Shown: positions 1 through 9,119 of the stretch, piece by piece | Numbering within the stretch: position 1 is the first letter of the stretch | Layout: each line of letters opens with the position of its first letter | Assembly (NCBI GenBank): GCA_028281535.1 | Contig: JANQJS010000005.1 | Span: 1 to 34,099, forward strand | Length of the DNA: 34,099 nucleotides | Direction of reading: 5' to 3' | Source of the DNA: Sedimentisphaerales bacterium | GTDB lineage: Bacteria; Planctomycetota; Phycisphaerae; Sedimentisphaerales; SM23-30 | Program-made: the position numbers and the translations under genes | The notes under the pieces: model-generated | Seen by the model: the letters and a program-made list of their open reading frames with translations, nothing else | Database searches by the model: none | What the model was told of the DNA's origin: nothing

Positions 1-144
1 TTCAAAACACAACCCGTAACCGTTATTCGAAAAGCGGCTGTTGCAGGTGGAATGAGAACTTTACTGGATGATGGTAAAGATAAAATCCTGCAGGGCATGA
101 CGACGTTGGAAGAAGTTGCAAAGATTGCTCAAGCAGGCGAATAA
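1..144 (+). CDS. GspE/PilB-type secretion ATPase, C-terminal end (partial)
   Basis: Only the last 47 codons and the TAA stop lie in the window; the start is outside. The peptide has the pattern typical of the extreme C-terminus of GspE/PilB hexameric ATPases: an arginine helix (VIRKAAVAGGMRTL), then DDGKDKILQGMTTLEEV. The same pattern ends the intact PilB-like protein at 1396-3144 (MKKGLRTLRESGILG...TTIEEVV). It would power assembly of a type IV pilus or type II secretion pseudopilus at the inner membrane. pilT follows 37 bp later on the same strand, so the two are probably co-transcribed. The cluster therefore encodes at least three ATPases of this family. The subfamily cannot be fixed without the missing N-terminal part. 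Confidence 0.8.
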   Translation, partial: FKTQPVTVIRKAAVAGGMRTLLDDGKDKILQGMTTLEEVAKIAQAGE

Positions 145-181
145 AAAGTAATTAGATTAAAATAAATATAAGGTATTTTGT

Positions 182-1297
182 ATGGCAACAGTGCATATTG
201 ATCGTGTTTTAGAAACTTGTATTAAACAGGGCGGAGCGGATATTCACTTGGTAGTTGGCCGACCTCCTGTGTTACGTTTACATGGCGGATTGCGTAGTCT
301 GGAAACAAAAGTACTAGAGCCAGATGATACCGTTGCTTTGATGAAAAGTATCACGCCTGACAGAAATCAACAAGAGCTTCAAGAAATTGGATCGACGGAC
401 TTTGGTTTTGGGTTTGGCGACAAAGGGCGTTTTCGTGTATCTGTGTTTCGCCAAAAAGGTGACTTGAGTCTTGTGTTGCGTTTGATTCCAAACGAATTAC
501 TTTCTTTTGATCAAATTGGTTTGCCTAAGCAGATTGCAGCTTTGTGTCATCGGCCTCAAGGATTGTTCTTGGTGACAGGGCCAACAGGTTCCGGTAAAAC
601 AACAACCCTTGCTTCGATGATCAATTACATTAATGAAAATCTGGATCACCATATTATTACTGTAGAAGATCCAATTGAATATTATCATACGCATAAAAAA
701 TCTATCGTCAATCAGCGTAGTGTTGGTGGCGATGTGCCTACTTTTGCCGAAGCTTTACGACGTGCATTGCGTCAGGATCCTGACTGCATTTTGGTCGGTG
801 AGTTGCGTGACTTGGAGACTATGGAATCAGCGGTTCGTGCCGCGGAAACCGGTCACTTAGTTTTTGGAACAGTGCATACCACGGGTGCTCAAGGAACGGT
901 TACTCGTATTGTCGATCAGTTCCCACCTAATCAACAGGAGCAAATGCGTGTTCAGCTATCAACAAACTTGATTGCTGTTTTGAGTCAGGCATTATGTAAG
1001 AAAAAAGGTGGTAAGGGGCGTGTTGCAGCATATGAATTTATGATGACAACCCCTGCGATTTCCAACCTGATTCGTGAAAATAAAACCTATCGTATCAACT
1101 CAGCGATTCAGACAGGTAAAAAATATGGCATGCAGTTAATGGATGACCATCTTTGGGAGTTGTTTACAACCGAAAAGATTGATTATCAGGAAATGATAAA
1201 CAAGGCACGTATGCCCGATGAAATGGAGAAAAAAGCCAAAGAATTTAATAGTAGTTTGGTAAAACCCATTGATGATGATCCCTTAGGGGGACATTAA
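182..1297 (+). CDS. pilT: PilT-type retraction ATPase
   Basis: A 371-residue protein, close to the usual PilT length. It should hydrolyse ATP at the cytoplasmic face of the inner membrane to depolymerise the pilus. Visible motifs are the Walker A loop GPTGSGKT (133-140), the Asp box VEDPIE (161-166), the Walker B segment ILVGELRD (203-210), and the histidine-containing AETGHLVFGTVHT segment (221-233) typical of PilT. The N-terminal part carries the PAS-like domain seen in PilT (GADIHLVVGRPP near 18-29). There is no tetracysteine zinc motif, which separates it from the PilB-like neighbour. The ATG start follows an AAGG ribosome site. Retraction ATPases are absent from classical type II secretion, so its place here favours a true type IV pilus or a hybrid machine. 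Confidence 0.93.
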   Translation: MATVHIDRVLETCIKQGGADIHLVVGRPPVLRLHGGLRSLETKVLEPDDTVALMKSITPDRNQQELQEIGSTDFGFGFGDKGRFRVSVFRQKGDLSLVLRLIPNELLSFDQIGLPKQIAALCHRPQGLFLVTGPTGSGKTTTLASMINYINENLDHHIITVEDPIEYYHTHKKSIVNQRSVGGDVPTFAEALRRALRQDPDCILVGELRDLETMESAVRAAETGHLVFGTVHTTGAQGTVTRIVDQFPPNQQEQMRVQLSTNLIAVLSQALCKKKGGKGRVAAYEFMMTTPAISNLIRENKTYRINSAIQTGKKYGMQLMDDHLWELFTTEKIDYQEMINKARMPDEMEKKAKEFNSSLVKPIDDDPLGGH

Positions 1298-1342
1298 TTA
1301 AGGCCTCCGTAAGTCTTTTAGATACAAGAAAATAAGGCTTTG

Positions 1343-1370
1343 TGGTCAATTATAAAATGTGGCGTATAAT
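1343..1370 (+). promoter_or_regulatory. Putative sigma70-type promoter of the pilB-pilC segment
   Basis: TGGTCA at 1343-1348 and TATAAT at 1365-1370, 16 bp apart, end 25 bp before the pilB ATG. The same TGTGGTCA box and CGTATAATCT core recur at 6985-7013 and 10464-10492, each ahead of another gene of this cluster, which supports a real shared promoter type. Confidence 0.6.
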
Positions 1371-1395
1371 CTTGTAGTAATTTAAGGAAAGTATA

Positions 1396-3144
1396 ATGCC
1401 AGAATATCCTCCAATTAAACAATTGAAAGGCCGCCCTCTAGGTCGTGTTTTGATTAAGATGGGCAAAGTGACCCGAGAAAAGGTTCACAAAGCATTGAGT
1501 ATGCAAAAAGAATCTGCTCAGTCTACGCCTGTTGGTCAGATTTTAATTGAATTGGGGTTTATTACTGAAACAGATTTGAACCTTGCATTGGCTTTTCAGA
1601 TGGGCATGGCCTACATCGATCTCAACGATTTAGATATTGACGATGATGTGATCTCGCAAATTACAGCGCAGATGGCCATGACGTATCGCCTTCTGCCCGT
1701 AGATTATGATAAATCAAAAAATCAATTAACCATTGTTCTTGATTCTACAGAAAATTTCAGAGCCGTCGATGATTTGCGTACCTTGCTAGGATACAACATC
1801 GATGCGATGATTACAGAGCGTGAATCACTTGAAAAAGGACTCACCCGATATTACAGTACGGAAAACGAAAGTATCAATGAGTTGATCGGCGAATTGACGG
1901 ATGATGATTTTCTAGAAGAATTCAAAGGTCGTGATGAGTCAATTGACTTAACCGATTTGAAGGAATTAGCAGATTCCAATCCTGTAAAAAAATTATTAAA
2001 CCTGGTGCTACTGCAAGCCATTCGCGACAAAGCTTCCGATATTCATTTTGAACCATTTGAGGATGAATTCAAAATGCGTTATCGTGTGGATGGTGTGCTC
2101 TATGAAATGGTGCCGCCGCCTCGACACATTGCTGTGGCGATTAGTTCGCGTATCAAGGTTATGGCAGACCTAGATATCGCTGAGCGTCGTTTGCCTCAGG
2201 ATGGACGTATCCCATTGGTCGTGCAAGGCAACCAGGTGGATCTTCGTGTTTCCGTTTTGCCGACACTTTATGGTGAAAGTGTCGTACTTCGTGTTCTTGA
2301 TAGGACCCAAGTTGAGTTGGATATTGATCGATTGGGTATGCGGACCGAAGATGCGGATACTTTCCGTCGCCTGATCAATAAGCCAAATGGTATCGTGATT
2401 GTGACAGGCCCAACAGGTAGTGGTAAAACGACTACGCTTTATTCAGCATTGAATGAGTTGAATTCAATTGAGCGAAAATTAATCACAACCGAAGATCCGG
2501 TTGAATATGATATTGATGGCATTATTCAGTGTCAGATCCGATCTGAAATTGGACTGACGTTTGCCAGTTGTCTGCGTAGTATTTTGCGTCAGGATCCAGA
2601 TATTGTACTCGTCGGTGAGATTCGTGACTTGGAGACAGCGAAAATTGCTGTTGAAGCATCGCTAACAGGTCACTTGGTATTTAGTACGCTTCACACCAAC
2701 GATTCGCCTTCATCGATTGCTCGTTTGATCGATTTAGGTCTGGAATCCTTTTTGATTACCGCGACGTTGGAAGGAATTGTTGGTCAGCGTCTGGTTCGTA
2801 AAATTTGTGAAAATTGCAAAACAACCTTCCAGCCATCCGAAGAAGCACTCTTTGAGCTTGAGTTGACTCCGGAAAGTACTGCCGGAAGGGATTTCTATTA
2901 TGGCAAAGGCTGCGATTATTGTAACAATACCGGCTATCGAGGCCGAATGGGTATATATGAAATGATGACCATGGACGATGAACTTCGCGAATTGGTCATG
3001 GCAAATGCGTCGACGAACGCGTTGCGTGCTGCCGCGATGAAAAAAGGGTTAAGGACGTTGCGTGAGTCTGGCATATTAGGAATTTATGATGGAATTACCA
3101 CCATCGAGGAAGTTGTGAAAGAAACCGTTCTGTCGGAGGCATAA
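1396..3144 (+). CDS. pilB: PilB/GspE-type assembly ATPase
   Basis: A 582-residue protein of the PilB/GspE family that would drive pilin polymerisation from the cytoplasm. The N-terminal part (about 10-150) resembles the MshEN/GspE_N domain, with GRVLIKMGKVT and GQILIELGFIT as paired repeats. The motor has Walker A GPTGSGKT (338-345), the Asp box TEDPVEYD, Walker B IVLVGEIRD (403-411), and LTGHLVFSTLHTND. A zinc-binding tetracysteine is complete: C471 and C474 (CENC), C506 and C509 (CDYC), followed by GYRGRMGIYE, a hallmark of the PilB/GspE branch. The start has a good ribosome site (AAGGAAAG). It is followed by the platform-protein gene. I cannot say from sequence alone whether it serves a pilus, a type II system, or both. 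Confidence 0.93.
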   Translation: MPEYPPIKQLKGRPLGRVLIKMGKVTREKVHKALSMQKESAQSTPVGQILIELGFITETDLNLALAFQMGMAYIDLNDLDIDDDVISQITAQMAMTYRLLPVDYDKSKNQLTIVLDSTENFRAVDDLRTLLGYNIDAMITERESLEKGLTRYYSTENESINELIGELTDDDFLEEFKGRDESIDLTDLKELADSNPVKKLLNLVLLQAIRDKASDIHFEPFEDEFKMRYRVDGVLYEMVPPPRHIAVAISSRIKVMADLDIAERRLPQDGRIPLVVQGNQVDLRVSVLPTLYGESVVLRVLDRTQVELDIDRLGMRTEDADTFRRLINKPNGIVIVTGPTGSGKTTTLYSALNELNSIERKLITTEDPVEYDIDGIIQCQIRSEIGLTFASCLRSILRQDPDIVLVGEIRDLETAKIAVEASLTGHLVFSTLHTNDSPSSIARLIDLGLESFLITATLEGIVGQRLVRKICENCKTTFQPSEEALFELELTPESTAGRDFYYGKGCDYCNNTGYRGRMGIYEMMTMDDELRELVMANASTNALRAAAMKKGLRTLRESGILGIYDGITTIEEVVKETVLSEA

Positions 3145-3198
3145 CCGGCAGATGTCTAGTTGTCTGTGAGGGACCTGAGAAACTAAAGAGGTGATGAA

Positions 3199-4449
3199 AT
3201 GCCAAGTTATCAATACGAAGCAATGAATGCACAAGGTCAGGAGATCAAAGATGAGATCGAAGCTCTCAGTACGGAAGAAGCGATCAGCAAGATCCGTAAC
3301 ATGGGCTATTTCCCGACCAAAATAAAGGAACGTGGAGCTGTTCGTCGTGGCGGCAAGAAGGGCAAGGAGGAGATTCCTGGTAAGCCTAAAAAACCTCGCG
3401 GCACAAATGGTAAGGTCAAAGTCAAAAAATTGACCCAGTTCACCCGTCAGCTCAGTACGCTGCAAGATGCGGGGCTGCCGATTTTGCGTTCGTTAAATAT
3501 TCTCGAGCAGCAGCAAAAGCCAGGTACGCTCAAAGCCGTATCGGGTGCAGTCTCTGCTGAAGTGGAAGCCGGGGCGACGTTATCTGAAGCCATGGCCAAA
3601 TACCCAAAAACGTTTAATAATTTATATACCAACATGGTGGCTGCCGGTGAGGCGGGTGGTGTGTTGGATTTGATTTTGAGTCGTCTTGCAGACTTCATGG
3701 AAAAAACCCAGAAGCTCAAGAGCAAAGTCAAAGGTGCCATGATCTACCCGATTGCGGTCTTGTTGATTGCGTTTTTGATCGTGATGGGAATTATGACCTT
3801 CGTTATTCCAAAATTTGAGGAGGTCTTCAAGGATTTCGATGTTGAGTTACCTGGCGTGACACAATTTTTGATTAATGCCTCTGCCTGGATTACCAAAGAG
3901 TGGGGGTGGCTATATATTATAGCGACGCCGATTATGATTATGATTATATTAAAGCTGATACGGCTCAGTAAGATGGGTGCCTATATTTTAGATTCGATCT
4001 ATGTGAAGCTCCCGATTCTTGGTCCGCTGATTTCGAAGACATCGATTGCTCGATTTACGCGAACATTGGGAACGTTGATCTCGGCGGGTGTACCGATTTT
4101 GGATGCGATTAATATTACCAGTAATACGACTGGGAATATGAAATATAAGAAGGCACTCGACTTGGTGCACGAGAGTATCCGCCGCGGTGAGACATTTTCG
4201 GAGCCGTTGCGTAAGACCAAGGTGTGTGATTCACTGGTAACAAATATGATTGACGTGGGTGAGGAGACGGGAGATCTCGACAAGATGTTGGCCAAGATCG
4301 CCGACAATTACGATGAAGAAGTCGATGTCGCTGTGGGCGCATTGATGAGCCTGCTGGAACCGATTTTGGTTATTTCACTAGGTCTCATTTGCGGATTCAT
4401 CGTAATCGCACTTTTTATGCCCATGATTTCGTTGATTGAATCGTTGTAA
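3199..4449 (+). CDS. pilC: PilC/GspF-type inner-membrane platform protein
   Basis: A 416-residue protein of the T2SSF family, which couples the cytoplasmic ATPases to pilin assembly in the inner membrane. The N-terminus (YQYEAMNAQGQEIKDEIEA) is the usual GspF/PilC opening. A basic Lys/Gly/Pro-rich linker (45-76) leads into two T2SSF domains. The first contains FTRQLSTLQDAGLPILRSL (81-99) and the second FTRTLGTLISAGVPILDAI, the diagnostic duplicated motif. Three membrane segments are visible at about 180-203, 236-254 and 386-412. The start follows an AGAGGTGATGAA ribosome site. It lies 54 bp after pilB and 35 bp before the first pseudopilin gene. Confidence 0.93.
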   Translation: MPSYQYEAMNAQGQEIKDEIEALSTEEAISKIRNMGYFPTKIKERGAVRRGGKKGKEEIPGKPKKPRGTNGKVKVKKLTQFTRQLSTLQDAGLPILRSLNILEQQQKPGTLKAVSGAVSAEVEAGATLSEAMAKYPKTFNNLYTNMVAAGEAGGVLDLILSRLADFMEKTQKLKSKVKGAMIYPIAVLLIAFLIVMGIMTFVIPKFEEVFKDFDVELPGVTQFLINASAWITKEWGWLYIIATPIMIMIILKLIRLSKMGAYILDSIYVKLPILGPLISKTSIARFTRTLGTLISAGVPILDAINITSNTTGNMKYKKALDLVHESIRRGETFSEPLRKTKVCDSLVTNMIDVGEETGDLDKMLAKIADNYDEEVDVAVGALMSLLEPILVISLGLICGFIVIALFMPMISLIESL

Positions 4450-4484
4450 GAAATTATCGCATTAAAATATTATGGAGAATTAAA

Positions 4485-5438
4485 GTGATATCTAAATATA
4501 GGAAAACTGGATTTACTCTTGTTGAGCTCTTAGTGGTCATTGGCATCATAGCGATATTGTTCTCTATCGGTGTGCCAGTCATGTCTAAGGTTAAACAAAA
4601 AAGCAGGGTCATGAAAGATCGTGTTGCAATAAATTCTATTTCGCAAGGATTGGAAGCTTTCCGAAGTGATTTAGGATTTTACCCCTCATCCAGTCAGTTT
4701 CCTGAGCAAGCTAGTAACATAGTGCTTGATCCATTAAATATCGTCACTGACACCAATTTTATTAGTCCACCTCCCATTGATCAAGGTGCCCATAAACTTT
4801 ATGAAGCATTGGTTGGGTTAGATGGGCTCGGTTATCAGAAAGATCATTTTTATGGAGTTGAAGATGGGACTCAGGGGACTGGATTGCCTCTAGGAACGCC
4901 ATTTGAAATGGATAAAACAGGTACTGTTCCAGTTGAATCAAAACGTAAAAGTTTATATGTAACTTTAGATGATTTGGCTGTTGGAACTATGCAAGAATGC
5001 CATATAGGAAGTTCTACATTTACTGTTAATAAAAATAAAAACCCTATGTTTGTAAGTACAGCGGGGAGCGAAGAACCAAAACCAATCTTGTATTACAAAG
5101 CAAATCCCAATGGAAGGCAAATGATGGTTGGCGGCCAGCATCCAGGCGTTTTAGGCATTTATAATTACAATGATAATGCAAGAATTACGCAAGATACAAA
5201 TGGTAATGGTATCCTCCATCCTGTTTTTGATATTGATAATGGGGCGACGGTCAGGGAGTTTGAAATTTATATTTGGAACTCTGAAACGGGTGTGGATATA
5301 AATAATAATAATCCAAATCTTGAAGCGAAATTCTCCAGCTTGCAAGCCAGGCCGTATAATCCCGATTCTTATATTTTAATTAATGCGGGTGTCGATGGCC
5401 AATATGGTACTGAAGATGATATAACAAATTTCAAGTGA
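4485..5438 (+). CDS. GspG-like pseudopilin
   Basis: A 317-residue type IV prepilin-like protein with a GTG start behind a GGAG site. The leader MISKYRKTG is short and basic. Cleavage by a prepilin peptidase is expected after G9, giving an N-terminal Phe and Glu at +5 (FTLVE), followed by one hydrophobic helix (about 13-32). Near the C-terminus NAGVDGQYGTEDDI resembles the calcium-site region of GspG major pseudopilins. It is longer than a typical GspG (about 140 residues), as planctomycete pseudopilins often are. It is the first of two similar genes after pilC. I infer a structural role in the fibre; major versus minor status is uncertain. Confidence 0.85.
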   Translation: MISKYRKTGFTLVELLVVIGIIAILFSIGVPVMSKVKQKSRVMKDRVAINSISQGLEAFRSDLGFYPSSSQFPEQASNIVLDPLNIVTDTNFISPPPIDQGAHKLYEALVGLDGLGYQKDHFYGVEDGTQGTGLPLGTPFEMDKTGTVPVESKRKSLYVTLDDLAVGTMQECHIGSSTFTVNKNKNPMFVSTAGSEEPKPILYYKANPNGRQMMVGGQHPGVLGIYNYNDNARITQDTNGNGILHPVFDIDNGATVREFEIYIWNSETGVDINNNNPNLEAKFSSLQARPYNPDSYILINAGVDGQYGTEDDITNFK

Positions 5439-5480
5439 TAGATTTATTATATAACAGATAAAAGTTTTAGGATATATCCA

Positions 5481-6131
5481 ATGAAAAAGGGATTTACTTT
5501 AATAGAACTTGTGATGGCAATTGGAATTGTTACGGTTATTGGAATTGCTTTGATGGTCGTTGGTAGGAACATTTCTGAAAGGTCAAAAATTAGAACAACT
5601 AAAAGTGTTATTAGTTTGCTTTCAACAACATTGGAAGAGTATAAAGCTGCAAAAGGCGCTACTTTTGTTGGATATCCAGTTGAGCCGAAACCAATAAACA
5701 ATACAGATACCGTTGATTTTATAAAATTAACGACTAGCTTAGCGGATTTACAAAATCAATTTACTTTTAATAGTGTCCTAAGTAATAAAGGACGTCATGA
5801 AACAATTGTTTGGGGGGATCAATTTGATCCTGTTGCCGGACGTTGGGCTTTAACCTCTATTGAAATATTTTATGTTGTTTTAAATGATATTCCTTCATGT
5901 AGGGAAATGTTAAGAAAAATACCTGATAGTATGTTGCTGAATGCAGATAATGATTATGTTGATCGTATAGAAGGAAAAGTGCCGCTTATGGAAATTAATG
6001 ATATGTGGGGAAATCCATTATGGTATCAAAGTCAAGGGGTCGGTGCTGGTAGTAGTTTTCCAGTTATTATTTCAGCGGGGCCAGATGAGATATTTTTTTC
6101 AGCAGACGATATAATATCGACAGAAATTTAG
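5481..6131 (+). CDS. GspG-like pseudopilin
   Basis: A 216-residue prepilin-like protein. The leader MKKG is minimal, with predicted cleavage after G4 and mature start FTLIELVMAIGIV, including the conserved Glu+5. One hydrophobic N-terminal helix is followed by a soluble domain. The C-terminal stretch IISAGPDEIFFSADDI matches the GspG-type 'SAGPDG...DDI' ending. It begins 42 bp after the previous pseudopilin gene, with an AGGA site, and ends 39 bp before the dockerin-like gene, so it is probably in the same operon. Sequence similarity to its upstream neighbour is confined to the helix and the C-terminal motif. Its exact position in the fibre is not deducible. Confidence 0.82.
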   Translation: MKKGFTLIELVMAIGIVTVIGIALMVVGRNISERSKIRTTKSVISLLSTTLEEYKAAKGATFVGYPVEPKPINNTDTVDFIKLTTSLADLQNQFTFNSVLSNKGRHETIVWGDQFDPVAGRWALTSIEIFYVVLNDIPSCREMLRKIPDSMLLNADNDYVDRIEGKVPLMEINDMWGNPLWYQSQGVGAGSSFPVIISAGPDEIFFSADDIISTEI

Positions 6132-6170
6132 TTTATTAAGAGATCTTATTCTAAGGAGGAATATAGGAGA

Positions 6171-6884
6171 ATGAATTTGTTTAAAAGTATGAAAGTATAT
6201 TTGTGTTGCCTTTTTGTAATGTGTATTTCAATTAATAGTGCAGATGGTTTTCAAAATTGGGAAATCCAAGAGTTATATACCAATGTAGATGGTTCTATAC
6301 AATATGTCGAACTCTATACTAGTTTCTCTGTACAAGCATTTATAAATGGTAAGAGTATCAATTCAAGCTATGAAAGTGGTTTAAATAATTTTACGTTTTC
6401 GGGGAACGCACCATTTAATACGATTAATCGGCATTTGCTTATTGCGACTCAAGGCTTTGCTGATTTAGATGGTGCTCCTGTGCCAGATTATATCCTTGCT
6501 GATGATTTCCTTTTTATTCCAACAGAGAGTGGAGATCCTAATGGGGCAAGTGTAGATTTTCTTGGAGCAGATATGGTATCTTATTTGGAAATTCCTGTTG
6601 ATGGGTTTAACTCTCTGCACTTTGATATTGCTGGGAATTCTACCGAATCTGTTAACACGCCAACAAATTATAATGGCGATACTTTTACAATAATTCCTGC
6701 TTGTCTGTTTACTGCTCTTGCAGGTGATTTTAATAATGATTGTATGGTAGATATTTTAGACTATGAATTATTAGTAGATGGCTGGCTGGGTACCTATTAT
6801 ATGGACGATTTTGGCATTCTCTCAAACAGCTGGCTTGTTGACTGCCTGGCTACACCAGAGGATCCTTTATGTCTGGGGATGTAA
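6171..6884 (+). CDS. Secreted protein with dockerin-like C-terminus
   Basis: A 237-residue protein of unknown function. A signal peptide is clear (basic MNLFKSMK, hydrophobic core, cleavage likely near SADG at 23-26). The body begins WEIQELYTNVDGSIQYVELY (30-49), a pattern I recall from secreted proteins of this kind but cannot assign. Residues 185-206 contain GDFNNDCMVDILDYELLVDG followed by WL, a dockerin type I-like Ca2+ loop with Asp/Asn ligands, and a weaker second copy follows (MDDFGILSNSWL, 211-222). Cysteines 191, 224 and 233 could form a disulphide. It has a strong ribosome site (AAGGAGGA). It sits inside the pseudopilin cluster, so it may be a substrate or accessory of the machine; this is inference. 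Confidence 0.8.
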   Translation: MNLFKSMKVYLCCLFVMCISINSADGFQNWEIQELYTNVDGSIQYVELYTSFSVQAFINGKSINSSYESGLNNFTFSGNAPFNTINRHLLIATQGFADLDGAPVPDYILADDFLFIPTESGDPNGASVDFLGADMVSYLEIPVDGFNSLHFDIAGNSTESVNTPTNYNGDTFTIIPACLFTALAGDFNNDCMVDILDYELLVDGWLGTYYMDDFGILSNSWLVDCLATPEDPLCLGM

Positions 6885-6980
6885 TCTAGGTAATATTTCT
6901 GACGCTAATTTATTCTGCATCAAACCAGCTTTTTTGTTTGATCAGGGTGGGTAACTAATTTTACAAAAAGAGTTTATATG

Positions 6981-7013
6981 TATGTGGTCAATTATCAACC
7001 ACATACGTATAAT
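6981..7013 (+). promoter_or_regulatory. Putative promoter with inverted repeat, upstream of the GspH-like gene
   Basis: TGGTCA at 6985-6990 and TATAAT at 7008-7013 are 17 bp apart and match the promoters at 1343 and 10464. Here the -35 region also forms a perfect inverted repeat: TATGTGGT (6981-6988) and ACCACATA (6998-7005) around a 9-bp spacer. This could be an operator; the repeat is not kept in the other two copies. The 177-bp gap between 6884 and 7062 shows that the minor pseudopilin genes have their own transcription start. Confidence 0.6.
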
Positions 7014-7061
7014 CTTATAGTTCAAAAAACGAACGAGTAATTAGTTCAAAGGCGACTATAA

Positions 7062-7889
7062 ATGCTTAAATACCATAAAAAACGACGAAAATCAGGTGTT
7101 ACACTACTGGAATTGACGATCGTGATATCGATTATTGTGTTAGTGACCGCATTTTCTGTTCCAAATATAAGTGCAATGATGAAGACCCACAGAGTAAATT
7201 CTGCCAAAACCATGATTCGTACTTTTATTGGTAGAGCTCAGGCCCATGCTCAGCTTACAGGAAGATTAGCTGGCGTTCGGTTTCAATTTGATCGAGATGG
7301 GTGGGAAGATGGACGCCAATATATGGTTTTGATTGAAAAGCCAGTGGGTGTATTTACAGCAGAATTTAATGCGGTTGCTGATGAGAGGCCTATTGCACTA
7401 CCTGAAGGAATAGGGGTTATTTCAACGGTTTCGGATGATTTGGATAATGATTTTGATAACTATTACCAAACAGATAACAGTGGTATTCATGATGCCACTA
7501 CATTTTCTTTTGTGTTTGCCCCGTCCGGGCGTTTGGTATTTAGATTGGTTCGTTTGAAAAGTCGAAATGTATTGGGTCCTAATTTTGATCAGGTGATGAA
7601 TATTGAAATAAATGTCGATCAGTCAGGTCGGCCAAATAATATCACCAATATTCCAGTGAATTCCGGGCTGTTATATGATGATGGGGATCATCAAGTTTCT
7701 GGAAATTGGGTTGAGCCTGTGCCTTGGTGTCGACCAGAACCAAGCACTGGTGGATTTATTATTTATGAAGTAGAAAAAATGAAATCGATTGATAGTCCAC
7801 TATTGCGTTATGAACAGTATGTTGAACGAGATTTAAATGAACTTCTTGTTAATGCCTATACTGGTGAAATAATAGAAAGTGAGGACTAG
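7062..7889 (+). CDS. GspH-like minor pseudopilin
   Basis: A 275-residue prepilin-like protein. The leader is basic (MLKYHKKRRKSG, cleavage after G12) and the mature protein starts VTLLELTIVISIIVLV with Glu+5. The region AFSVPNISAMMKTHRVNSAK continues the helix and resembles GspH (AxPxl...R). The following segment, RLAGVRFQFD...YMVLIEKP and APSGRLVF, has the beta-strand character of the GspH C-terminal domain. It is the first gene after a separate promoter and begins the order H-I-J-K typical of type II secretion minor pseudopilins. The next start is only 2 bp beyond its stop. Confidence 0.82.
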   Translation: MLKYHKKRRKSGVTLLELTIVISIIVLVTAFSVPNISAMMKTHRVNSAKTMIRTFIGRAQAHAQLTGRLAGVRFQFDRDGWEDGRQYMVLIEKPVGVFTAEFNAVADERPIALPEGIGVISTVSDDLDNDFDNYYQTDNSGIHDATTFSFVFAPSGRLVFRLVRLKSRNVLGPNFDQVMNIEINVDQSGRPNNITNIPVNSGLLYDDGDHQVSGNWVEPVPWCRPEPSTGGFIIYEVEKMKSIDSPLLRYEQYVERDLNELLVNAYTGEIIESED

Positions 7890-7891
7890 TC

Positions 7892-9109
7892 ATGTCTAAG
7901 TCTAAACAAGTGGGTCTTTATTATTTTAAATCTCGAAATAAAATCAACGGTTTTTCACTGGTTGAAATTATGTTTTCTGTCTTAGTGCTAACGTTGGGTT
8001 TGATTTTTGTTGCGATACAGTTCCCTGTTGGGATTGCAAATTCACAAAGAATGAAAGATGCGACTTTAAATATAATCAATTCCAACAATGCTAGTATTCA
8101 GACAGAGCTGCAGTTTAAAGCTTTGCCAGCGCCAACGAGTTTTGTTGTGGATTATATTAATACAGGAGCATTGCTCATTGAAGATGGCAATGTGCATATG
8201 TTAATTAAACCTAATGTTGTAAATAACCCACCGAATAATACGAATAACAGGGACCCAATTGTATTGGATGATCCAGAAGATAATTTACTGCTAGGGCCAT
8301 TGTTGTCACAGGATTATAACATAATATCCGCACTTGGCTTTGCTCCGTTTATTACGACATTACCTGCTTTACCTACTGATCTTTTGTCAGGAGGTAGTTT
8401 AGGTAATATTGTATCACCGCCAGTGAGTGCAAGTGACTCAGACGTGTTGGAGTTAGCAAAGCTCCAGGCAATTCAGGATCGAGGGTTAACGATTAATGAA
8501 TTGATATTTGCCGTAGCGAAAAATAGAAAAGAAAATTGGTGTGCATTGTATCTAAGCAATACTTCGACGGTAAATAAATATCGATATTACTATTTCTCAT
8601 TAAAAAATACTAATAAAGGTTTGAGGTATATTGGGCAGCAGTTTAGCGCAGCGACTGGTGATCCAACACCTGATACTGCTATTAATCATCTGCGACATTT
8701 TCCTGTGCCATGGCGTATTGATTTAAACTTTTATGATACCGTTGGCAATACAGAAAGAAATTATATAGGTACAGGTACTCAGACAGTGCCTGAATTTACT
8801 GCTCCTGATACTTTTGAGCTAACAACAGCGGGTTTTTATGACAAAATAATAGTTGAAGATTCCATACTTATAGATGCTGATTTTAATCTTGGTCTTGGCT
8901 GGGTTAATAATGGCTATGTTTACAAAGTCAAAGAAGTTGTTCGAAAAGAAACCTCTGGTGTTGCCAAAGTGTTTGTTAAGTTAGATAGTCCTTTGCGAGA
9001 CAATTTAAATTTTATTTGGATATTTCCTCCTGCCTATGATATTGCACAAGGTGTGTTTTCCACACAGCAACCTGTAATTAATGTCGTGGAAAAAACTGTT
9101 CAATACTAA
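7892..9109 (+). CDS. GspI/PilV-like minor pseudopilin
   Basis: A 405-residue prepilin-like protein. The leader is long for the class (20 residues, MSKSKQVGLYYFKSRNKING), and cleavage would leave FSLVEIMFSVLVLTLGLIFV with Glu+5. That helix sequence resembles the GspI/PilV type (FSLvEvllAl.iL..gl). The rest, about 360 residues, is much larger than classical GspI and I recognise no domain in it. Start choice: ATG 2 bp after the GspH-like stop, with GAGGA in the preceding codons. Place in the order supports the GspI assignment more than the soluble part does. Confidence 0.75.
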   Translation: MSKSKQVGLYYFKSRNKINGFSLVEIMFSVLVLTLGLIFVAIQFPVGIANSQRMKDATLNIINSNNASIQTELQFKALPAPTSFVVDYINTGALLIEDGNVHMLIKPNVVNNPPNNTNNRDPIVLDDPEDNLLLGPLLSQDYNIISALGFAPFITTLPALPTDLLSGGSLGNIVSPPVSASDSDVLELAKLQAIQDRGLTINELIFAVAKNRKENWCALYLSNTSTVNKYRYYYFSLKNTNKGLRYIGQQFSAATGDPTPDTAINHLRHFPVPWRIDLNFYDTVGNTERNYIGTGTQTVPEFTAPDTFELTTAGFYDKIIVEDSILIDADFNLGLGWVNNGYVYKVKEVVRKETSGVAKVFVKLDSPLRDNLNFIWIFPPAYDIAQGVFSTQQPVINVVEKTVQY

Positions 9110-9119
9110 TTCCTTATTA

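Noticed and set aside
6919-6942. Hairpin ATCAAAC / GTTTGAT after the dockerin-like gene
   Set aside because: It has a T run in the loop but none after the stem, so it does not qualify as a Rho-independent terminator on either strand.
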